The position numbers were made by a program, and so were the translations under genes. Positions 1 to 6,536 of a stretch of 64,000 nt of DNA are shown piece after piece. Source of the DNA: Pseudomonas matsuisoli (GTDB lineage: Bacteria; Pseudomonadota; Gammaproteobacteria; Pseudomonadales; Pseudomonadaceae); NCBI RefSeq assembly GCF_014647635.1, contig NZ_BMPO01000012.1, forward strand, positions 47,323 through 111,322. Direction: 5' to 3'. Each line of letters begins with the position of its first letter. Positions within the stretch are counted from its first letter, which is position 1. The notes below the pieces were generated by a model. The model searched no databases, was not told where the DNA came from, and was given only the letters and a program-made list of their open reading frames with translations.

Positions 1-788
1 TGAATCGCGCGTAGTGCGTTCGGCCCGCGCGTCACGCAGAACAGGCTACACTCCCGCCCGGCTTTCTCCAGGTAATTCTCCAGGCGGCACGCCCGGGTCC
101 GGCGCACACGTTCGAGCAGCGCTTCCAGCGGCAGCGCATGCTCGCTGTTCACCAATAGATAGTGAACCAGCAGTTCTTCGATGAACGGATCGAGCGCGGC
201 GGGCAGTTGCGCGAAGAACACGCCGAGATTTTCCATGGCGCGATCGTGGGACAGCGGGGTTCCCGCCTGTTCAGCCTTGACCCCGCCGCCATCGATCACG
301 TAAAGCGCATCGCCTTGGCACAGCAGATTGTCCAGATGCAGATCGTCGTGCCAGAGCCCTTGCCCATGCAATTGCCCGACTGCCGCCAATGCGCGACCCA
401 ACACAGCGCTTTGATCCGCGGACAACGGTGCTTGTCCCGCCACGACTTGCCATTGCTGTTCCACGCTGACGGCAGACTCGATGAAGGTGAACAGCAACCA
501 GCCGCCCTCCCCGTCACGATAGCCGTCGTCCAGCACAGCGGGCGTTTGAATGCCGCCGTCGCAAAGCAGTTGCACGCCATCACGCTCGCGCCGATAACTG
601 CGCCCGGCCTTGGCGCCAACGAAGAGTTTGGCCAGCACCGTCTTGCCTTGCCAGATGGCCTGGGCCACGTAGCGCTGACCGGGAAGCACGCGAAGCCAGC
701 GTTGCAACTGCAACTCACCCGACGGCAGTGTCACCGCCATGGGCAATGCCGGATTGCGTCCCGCCGCCGCAAGCACCGAGAGCGTCAT
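1..788 (-). CDS. LPS core kinase-like protein (InaA/WaaP kinase family), 3' end outside window
   Basis: The reading frame starts with ATG at 788 and stays open to the window edge, giving the first 262 residues. The start overlaps the stop of the upstream gene (ATGA). Near residue 150 it has the catalytic-loop motif HGQGLWHDDLHLDNLL, followed by YVIDGGGV, which resembles the metal-binding step of eukaryotic-like and LPS kinases. By position it matches the PA5006-type gene at the end of the Pseudomonas core-oligosaccharide cluster, where several kinase-fold proteins follow waaP. A role in phosphorylating or otherwise modifying inner-core heptose is inferred; the exact substrate is unknown. The PAO1 protein is, from memory, much longer, so roughly half may lie outside the window. 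Confidence 0.85.
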   Translation of the reverse strand, partial: MTLSVLAAAGRNPALPMAVTLPSGELQLQRWLRVLPGQRYVAQAIWQGKTVLAKLFVGAKAGRSYRRERDGVQLLCDGGIQTPAVLDDGYRDGEGGWLLFTFIESAVSVEQQWQVVAGQAPLSADQSAVLGRALAAVGQLHGQGLWHDDLHLDNLLCQGDALYVIDGGGVKAEQAGTPLSHDRAMENLGVFFAQLPAALDPFIEELLVHYLLVNSEHALPLEALLERVRRTRACRLENYLEKAGRECSLFCVTRGPNALRAI

Positions 789-1540
789 GCGCGGGCTTCC
801 TTGTTCTGTCGACGCTGGCCAAGGCTTTCATACCAGCGCGAGACCTTCGCACCTTCGGTTGGCACCCGCAGATAGGCCGAGAGAAAGTCCCGCATATCTT
901 CCTCGCTCCACACGGGCGTACGGCGCAGCAAGGGCTCCAGGTCTTTGATTCGATCGAGACGACCGAAAAAGAGTGGGCGGGTTTTCTCGAGGTCGATCAG
1001 ACAGGCTTCGAACCCGTTTGCTGTAGCACGCAGGAAGATATGCTTTGGATAAAAGCAACCATGCCGCTCCCAGGTGCCATGCAGACGATGCGCAAGCGCG
1101 CCGCATGCCTGCGTTAGCTGAGCTTTCAGCGGCTGTGCAAGACGCCCCCACTGTTCAAGCCAGCTGTCGAGATCGCGCCAGCCATCGAGCGCCCGCGTGA
1201 GTAGAATGGCGCGTCGCTCGCCCTCGACGCGCCGCTCACCATAGAACGCGGCCTTCAGCGCCGGAATTTGCCTGCGCTCGTAGCGGCGGATATTGCGGAA
1301 CTCACGGGAAAACGTCGTTTCGCCCCACGGCCGCGCGAGCGTACGCGTCATGTAGTTCGACTGGCGCTTCAGGTAATAAGCGGTATCGCCAAGATCGAGC
1401 CGAAATACCTGACTCCAGCCGCCGCGCCCGGTATTCGCTTCATCGACGGGGGTGAGTTCTATCGACCATAACGCATCGAAACGCGTCAACCCATGGCGCT
1501 CGAGCACGACCCGGTCTTCTGGATGAATGAAGTCCTTCAT
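785..1540 (-). CDS. LPS core kinase-like protein (PA5007-type)
   Basis: Predicted 251-residue cytoplasmic protein of the LPS-kinase (Kdo/WaaP, PF06293-like) family. It shows a Gly-rich region and YYLKRQ near residues 50-60, and a degenerate catalytic segment HGCFYPKHIFL followed by CLIDLEKTRP. The usual Asp of the HxD motif is replaced by a Tyr-Pro-Lys stretch, but the later Asp-Leu-Glu-Lys is kept. It overlaps the upstream kinase gene by four bases (ATGA) and the downstream one likewise, so translation is probably coupled. It matches the third kinase of the Pseudomonas core cluster (waaP, wapP, wapQ series; naming of the third and fourth is uncertain, so no symbol is given). Confidence 0.88.
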   Translation of the reverse strand: MKDFIHPEDRVVLERHGLTRFDALWSIELTPVDEANTGRGGWSQVFRLDLGDTAYYLKRQSNYMTRTLARPWGETTFSREFRNIRRYERRQIPALKAAFYGERRVEGERRAILLTRALDGWRDLDSWLEQWGRLAQPLKAQLTQACGALAHRLHGTWERHGCFYPKHIFLRATANGFEACLIDLEKTRPLFFGRLDRIKDLEPLLRRTPVWSEEDMRDFLSAYLRVPTEGAKVSRWYESLGQRRQNKEARA

Positions 1541-2277
1541 TCCCGCCCCTCGAAATACGCCAGGACCTGTCGCAAGCGATTTTTGTCCTCGGCACCGATG
1601 CGCGACTTACCGGAGTAACGCAGGTAAAAACGCAGGCGCTGCGTCCGCGAGAGCTGGTATTTACCAATTTTGTCGAGGCACGCCAGGTCCTTGATGATCT
1701 TGCGTCGGAGCAATTGTCCCTTCCAAAACGCGCCCGAAGGGCAATCGATGAGGTAAACCACGCCCTTCTCATCCACCAGGATGTTGCGCCACTTGAGATC
1801 ATTATGAGCGAAGTCGTGCTGATGCAAGGTGCGCGTCGCTGCGGCGAGCTGCCGGCTGACGCCGTCAATCCAGACCGGGTCGCGCAGTCGCGGATCGTTC
1901 GTCGTGCTCATCCGCGCCAGATCCGTCGTACCCACGAGTTCACGGGTGATCAGCGCGCCACGCACGAACAGCCCGGACAGCCGCCGCTCCAATCCCCAGC
2001 CCACCAACGGGGCAGTGGGAATACCCCACTTGGCGAACAGCTTCAAATTCTGCCATTCCGCCTTCACCCGCGGGCGGCCCAGCCAGCGACGTAGTCCCTT
2101 GCCGGCGCCCCAGTAGCGCTTGACGTAATAGGCCCGGCCATCAAGATCGACGCGCAGCACTTGCGACAGCGGGTCACTGGCGACTTTTTCGCCCTCGATC
2201 GCGAACACCTGATCCATATCAGCGAACAAGCTTCGCTCTTGTACATCTGCATCCGCGGAAAAGCGCCAAAAACTCAT
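1537..2277 (-). CDS. LPS core kinase (PA5008/WapP-type)
   Basis: 246 residues, LPS-kinase family. Residues about 45-60 carry AYYVKRYWGAGKG with the likely ATP-binding Lys; about 135-160 carry HDFAHNDLKWRNILV and VVYLIDCPSGAF, the HxDLxxxN catalytic loop and the metal-binding Asp. Unlike its downstream neighbour, all key kinase residues are present. It sits directly after waaP with a four-base ATGA overlap. In P. aeruginosa the corresponding gene is called wapP and is linked to inner-core heptose phosphorylation; here this is inferred from family and position. Confidence 0.88.
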   Translation of the reverse strand: MSFWRFSADADVQERSLFADMDQVFAIEGEKVASDPLSQVLRVDLDGRAYYVKRYWGAGKGLRRWLGRPRVKAEWQNLKLFAKWGIPTAPLVGWGLERRLSGLFVRGALITRELVGTTDLARMSTTNDPRLRDPVWIDGVSRQLAAATRTLHQHDFAHNDLKWRNILVDEKGVVYLIDCPSGAFWKGQLLRRKIIKDLACLDKIGKYQLSRTQRLRFYLRYSGKSRIGAEDKNRLRQVLAYFEGRE

Positions 2278-3086
2278 AGGCTCCCCGGCGCATACTTACG
2301 CTTGTAACGGTCCATCATCTTTGCCGCACGTGTCTCCATGCGAGCCAGCAGCGCGGCCTCATCCCGCAGTGTCTGCCGCAGGGGCTGCTGGAAGTAGTGT
2401 TTGAGAAAACGCAGCTTGTCCCGTGGCGTTAACCCGATCTCCAGCGCCGAGAAATACAGCCCCGCCAGGTCTTTGTTGCGCCAGCGTTTGGGGGTCGCTG
2501 CACGCGTTTGTGCGCGGTGCAGATCGATGATCGACAGGCGCAACGTGCCGGGTGCGACCGGACGATCCGTATGCAGAAGGAAATGGCAGATGTAGCAGTC
2601 GCGGTGATTCACGCCCGCGCGGTGCATGGCCCCCGTCATCCGCGCGACTTCTTCGATCAATAGCCGCTTGACGGCCGGGTCTGGCGGATTGCCCGCCCAA
2701 CCCATGGTGAAGTCTTCCAGGCTGATGGTCGGCGCCAATTCTTCGGTAATGATGAACGAGTGCTGGTCGGCCGGATTGAATCCGCGCTCGCCGTAGGCCA
2801 CCGCATGCATGGTGGGCACTCCGGCCTCAGTCAGTCGCTGGATTGCCCGCCACTCTTGCCCCGCCCCCAGCACCGGCGCTTTGGCGGTGGTGAGGTTCTT
2901 GATGATTTCGCCCCATCCAACCCCACGATGGATCTTGACGAAATAGCCACGGCCATCGACTTCGGTTCTCAGGGTGCGACGGGCTTCGAGTTCGCGGAAA
3001 ACTTCGCCCTGGAGGGCCTCGACGGCTTCGAAGGCGTCACGGCCCTGCCAGAGGGATTTGAAGGGTTCGTCCAGGATGAGTTTCAT
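2274..3086 (-). CDS. waaP: lipopolysaccharide core heptose(I) kinase WaaP (RfaP)
   Basis: 270-residue kinase that uses ATP to phosphorylate heptose I of the LPS inner core at the cytoplasmic face of the inner membrane. The start at 3086 (MKLILDEPFK) matches known WaaP proteins (about 268 residues); AAGG lies about 7-8 bases upstream, and the frame's longer extension is not supported. Visible motifs: ATP-site Lys51 in YFVKIHRG, catalytic loop NHRDCYICHFLL with Asp163 (the residue known to be catalytic in P. aeruginosa WaaP), and LSIIDLHRAQ. WaaP is required for viability in P. aeruginosa. The stop overlaps the next gene; a 187-base gap containing REP-type repeats separates it from waaG. Confidence 0.95.
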   Translation of the reverse strand: MKLILDEPFKSLWQGRDAFEAVEALQGEVFRELEARRTLRTEVDGRGYFVKIHRGVGWGEIIKNLTTAKAPVLGAGQEWRAIQRLTEAGVPTMHAVAYGERGFNPADQHSFIITEELAPTISLEDFTMGWAGNPPDPAVKRLLIEEVARMTGAMHRAGVNHRDCYICHFLLHTDRPVAPGTLRLSIIDLHRAQTRAATPKRWRNKDLAGLYFSALEIGLTPRDKLRFLKHYFQQPLRQTLRDEAALLARMETRAAKMMDRYKRKYAPGSL

Positions 3087-3142
3087 GGGCGAGCCTTTGA
3101 AGAATTGACGGCAGCACTTAAGCACTGCTTCGACCTCAAAAC

Positions 3143-3231
3143 CGCTTTCGCGGGCAAGCCCGCTCCTACCGGGGACCGTGTGCGGCGCAACGTTGTAGGC
3201 CGGCTTTCCGTAGGGCGGGTGAAACCCGCGA
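3143..3231. repeat. REP palindrome plus second short palindromic repeat between waaG and waaP
   Basis: Bases 3143-3169 are an exact 27-base match, in opposite orientation, to 19227-19253; the core palindrome is GCGGGCTTGCCCGC. This is the standard Pseudomonas REP type. About 40 bases further on, 3209-3231 holds a different short palindrome with arms GCGGGT and ACCCGC. Both lie in the only sizeable gap of the LPS operon, so they could act on mRNA stability or attenuation between waaG and waaP. Confidence 0.85.
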
Positions 3232-3261
3232 TGACGGAACGGTGGCCAGACCGAAATCGGC

Positions 3262-4383
3262 TCATCCCCGCTCCCCCAAAATCACATCCGCCGCCCGCTG
3301 CGGCATGCTGTAAAGGTCGGCGGTGTCAGCAAAGGCAAGGCCGTTGGCGGACCAGCGTTGGCGTGCCTCGTCATCCTGCAGCATCGACGCGAGCCTCTCG
3401 TTGAGCGCTTCCTGCTGGAACGGGCTCGGGAGTACGCGCCCTGCGTCTGCATCGGCGATGAAATGCGCGTAACCACACACCTCGGTGACCAACACCGGCA
3501 GCCCCGCTACCAGCGCCTCCAGCAGGACCGTCCCTGTATTCTCGTTATAGGCAGGATGTATCAACAGATCGGCCCCCAACAAGAAGCGCGGAATATCACT
3601 GCGGCCCTTGAGTATCTGCACGTGGTCAGACAACCCCAGCGCTTTGGTCTGTAGCAGAAACGGTTTCGGATCGTCCTGCCCGATCGCGATCAAACGCGTG
3701 CGTCGCTTCAACGCCTTGGGCAAGGCCGCCATCGCCTTGAGCGAGCGATCCAGCCCCTTGGTCTTGAACCCCGACCCAATCTGCACCACCAATCGCTCAT
3801 CGTCGGCCAGCCCGAACTCGCGCCGAAAATCCGCGCGTATCTCGGCGGCATTCGCGGGCGCACGGCGGTCGGCCGCGATCCCCGGAGGCAACAGGTGGAA
3901 CCGCTCCGGCGGCGTCCCATAGTGTTTGATGAACAACGGCTGCTGGACCTCCGAAATCATCAAGATCTGCGTCTTCGACTCCGGCGCGAACACCGCGCGC
4001 TCGTACTCGGCGAAATGACGGTAACGTCCCCACTTGCGGTACAGCGGATTGCGCAGCGTCTGCGCCTTCTCTTCGAAACAGGCGTCCGCCGCGTAATAGA
4101 AATCCAGCCCTGGCATCTTATTGAAGCCGATCACACGATCGACCGGCCGCCGCGCAAGGTCCGCGTCGATCCAGGCGCTTAGCTTCTCGTTGCGATGATG
4201 ATTGAACAGCGCTTTCACCGGCACCACCACTACCTCGAATCCTGGCGGATGCTCGCCTTCCCAGATAGGGGTATAGACGCGGATCGAATGCCCACGCGCC
4301 TGACACTCCAACGCAATGCGCAGGAAGTCTCGCTGTAGCCCACCGAATGGGAAGTACTTGTAAAGGATGAAGGCCAACTGCAT
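3262..4383 (-). CDS. waaG: LPS core UDP-glucose:(heptosyl) glycosyltransferase I (WaaG/RfaG)
   Basis: 373-residue GT4-family (GT-B fold) glycosyltransferase that adds the first hexose to heptose II of the LPS core on the cytoplasmic membrane face. The N-terminus MQLAFILYKYFPFGGLQRD is typical of WaaG. The C-terminal nucleotide-sugar site shows HPAYNENTGTVLLEALVAG near residues 280-298, including the E-x7-E motif. The ATG at 4383 overlaps the waaC stop (ATGA), implying coupled translation. Length fits the family. Confidence 0.95.
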   Translation of the reverse strand: MQLAFILYKYFPFGGLQRDFLRIALECQARGHSIRVYTPIWEGEHPPGFEVVVVPVKALFNHHRNEKLSAWIDADLARRPVDRVIGFNKMPGLDFYYAADACFEEKAQTLRNPLYRKWGRYRHFAEYERAVFAPESKTQILMISEVQQPLFIKHYGTPPERFHLLPPGIAADRRAPANAAEIRADFRREFGLADDERLVVQIGSGFKTKGLDRSLKAMAALPKALKRRTRLIAIGQDDPKPFLLQTKALGLSDHVQILKGRSDIPRFLLGADLLIHPAYNENTGTVLLEALVAGLPVLVTEVCGYAHFIADADAGRVLPSPFQQEALNERLASMLQDDEARQRWSANGLAFADTADLYSMPQRAADVILGERG

Positions 4384-5384
4384 CAGGGCGTCTCCGGTTG
4401 CAGCAACAGCGCCTCAAGCGCCGTGGCGACACGCTCGGGTGGCATGTCGTCGAAACAAGGTTCGTGCCGGTCTCCCCTTCCGGCATTGGGCCCGCCCGCA
4501 CACAAGTGGACCTGCGACCGGCCATAGGCACCCACTCTGTCAGGCCGGGTCGGACCGTAGAGTGAAACGGTCGGCACATCCAATGCCGCAGCCAAATGAC
4601 CAAGCCCGGTATCGACCGCGACACACGCCGTCGCTCCGGCGATCACTTTGGCGACGCCGGCCAGATTCAGTTTAGGCAGGACTAGCGCCAGCGGCAGACC
4701 TTCGGCAATACGTTCGGCACGCTGGCGTTCCTCGTCATTGCCCCAAGGCAGACGTATCGCCCAGCCGAGGCTGCTCATGTGCACGGCCAGCTCGCGCCAG
4801 TTCGCCTCCGGCCAATGCTTGCTCGGCCAGGTCGTACCATGCAAAAACAAGAGGTACGGCGCCTGCCCTGGGTCGGCGAGCAGCATGCGATCGAGCCCGT
4901 AATCGCCGATCTGATCCGGCACGGAATAATGCAACGCTTGGGCAAACAGCTGCCGCGTGCGCTCCAGGGCATGCTGGTCGCGTGATACCGGATACCGGCG
5001 ATCGTAGAAATGACACGCCAATGGTTCACGCGCTGACGCCTTATCCAGCCCCGCCACGGGAGCTTTGGCGTAACGCGTTAAAACCGCACTCTTGAACAAG
5101 CCTTGCGCATCGATCACCAGGTCATAGCGGGCGTTACGCACACGCCCGGTAAAACGCCGCCACTCACCGCTGCGCAAGGCGTCCAGGGGATGCTTGCGCC
5201 AGCGCCTGATCGCGACCGGGATGACATCCATGACCGCAGGATGCCACGCGGGAATTTCCGCGAAGCCCTCCTCCACGACCCAGTCGAAACGAATATTCGG
5301 AATCGCACGTGCCGCGTCCGTCAACGCTGGCAGCGTATGCACGACGTCGCCCAGCGACGAGGTTTTCACCAGCAGGACGTGCAT
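4383..5384 (-). CDS. waaC: LPS heptosyltransferase I (WaaC/RfaC)
   Basis: 333-residue GT9-family enzyme that transfers the first L-glycero-D-manno-heptose from ADP-heptose to Kdo2-lipid A. It begins MHVLLVKTSSLGDVVHTLPA, the classic heptosyltransferase N-terminus, and has the donor-site region VAVDTGLGHLAAALDVPTVSLYG near residues 255-280. A TTG codon directly upstream could extend it by one residue, but ATG 5384 sits in a TGATG overlap with the waaF stop and is preferred. It belongs to the waaF-waaC-waaG chain. Confidence 0.95.
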   Translation of the reverse strand: MHVLLVKTSSLGDVVHTLPALTDAARAIPNIRFDWVVEEGFAEIPAWHPAVMDVIPVAIRRWRKHPLDALRSGEWRRFTGRVRNARYDLVIDAQGLFKSAVLTRYAKAPVAGLDKASAREPLACHFYDRRYPVSRDQHALERTRQLFAQALHYSVPDQIGDYGLDRMLLADPGQAPYLLFLHGTTWPSKHWPEANWRELAVHMSSLGWAIRLPWGNDEERQRAERIAEGLPLALVLPKLNLAGVAKVIAGATACVAVDTGLGHLAAALDVPTVSLYGPTRPDRVGAYGRSQVHLCAGGPNAGRGDRHEPCFDDMPPERVATALEALLLQPETP

Positions 5385-6418
5385 CAATGCACCTCGACCG
5401 CATGGGGCAAAAGTCTACCCAAGGCATCGGTGACCTGGCGCGGCTCGAGTTGACGCAGGCAATTGTAATGCCCGAAACGGCAGGTCCGATCGAAACAGGG
5501 GCTGCAGTCCAAGCCCAGCCGGACGGTTTCCACACGATCCGCCAGGGGCGGCGTAAAACCGGGTGATGTCGAGCCATACACGGCCACGAGCGGACGATTC
5601 AGCGCAGCAGCGACATGCATCAAGCCCGAATCATTGGCCACGACAGCCTCCGCGCAGGACAGCAGGTCGATGGCTTGCGCGAGCGATGTTTGCCCGGCCA
5701 AGTTGGTGACTTCTTCGCGCAAGCCGGGAATGAGACGGGAAGCGATATCCTCGCCCACGGGATGGTCGTTCTTCGAACCGAAGATCCACACTTGCCACCC
5801 TTCACGGATATAGGCCTCGGCTACACGGGCGTAGTGTTCGGCGGGCCATTTCTTCGCTTCACCGAATTCGGCGCCTGGGCACAGCGCAAGCACGGGACGA
5901 TCCAGCGCCAGCGAGAAGGCTTCGAGCGCGGCCGTGCGGCTCGCTTCGTCGATACGCAACGACGGTTTGGGATAAGGCTGCGAGAGCGGTGTGCCAGCGG
6001 GTTGCCCCAGTGCCATGAAGCGCTCAATCATCAGCGGGTAGCGCGCCTTGTCGAGTTTGCGCATGTCATTAAGCAAGCCCACGCGCATCTCGCCGCGCCA
6101 GCCCGTCCGCTTCGGGATACCGGCGAAGAAAGGCACCAACGCGGATTTCAATGAGTTTGGCAACACGATCGATTGTTGGTAACGCCCGCGCAGCTCACGG
6201 CCGATGCGGCGACGTGTGGCAAGGTCCAGTACGCCGTGCCCTAAGGGAAAGCTCAATGCCTCACGCACTTCCGGCATGCGCTCCAGAATCGGACGACTCC
6301 ACTCCGGCGCAAGTACATCGATCTGGCAGTGGGGATGGCGCTGCTTCAGTACGCTGAACAAGGTTTGCGCCATCACCATGTCGCCGACCCAACTCGGCCC
6401 AACGATCAGCACATTCAT
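5384..6418 (-). CDS. waaF: LPS heptosyltransferase II (WaaF/RfaF)
   Basis: 344-residue GT9-family enzyme that adds heptose II to heptose I of the LPS core. The start MNVLIVGPSWVGDMVMAQTL matches WaaF; the frame continues 23 codons further upstream without a conserved start. The donor-binding region AVVANDSGLMHVAAALNRPL and YGSTSPGFTPP are clear. It is the first gene of the visible LPS operon, 118 bases after glnE. In PAO1, as remembered, ilvE lies between glnE and waaF; it is absent here. Confidence 0.95.
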   Translation of the reverse strand: MNVLIVGPSWVGDMVMAQTLFSVLKQRHPHCQIDVLAPEWSRPILERMPEVREALSFPLGHGVLDLATRRRIGRELRGRYQQSIVLPNSLKSALVPFFAGIPKRTGWRGEMRVGLLNDMRKLDKARYPLMIERFMALGQPAGTPLSQPYPKPSLRIDEASRTAALEAFSLALDRPVLALCPGAEFGEAKKWPAEHYARVAEAYIREGWQVWIFGSKNDHPVGEDIASRLIPGLREEVTNLAGQTSLAQAIDLLSCAEAVVANDSGLMHVAAALNRPLVAVYGSTSPGFTPPLADRVETVRLGLDCSPCFDRTCRFGHYNCLRQLEPRQVTDALGRLLPHAVEVH

Positions 6419-6536
6419 TCGGGCATCCCCACGCGGACCCATGCCACCGGTCGTAGGCGACTCAACACGCGGCCACGCGCCCTGCAAGAACGAGCTTAGG
6501 CATTACGGCAGACTCCTCAATCAGGTTCAAGCGGGC

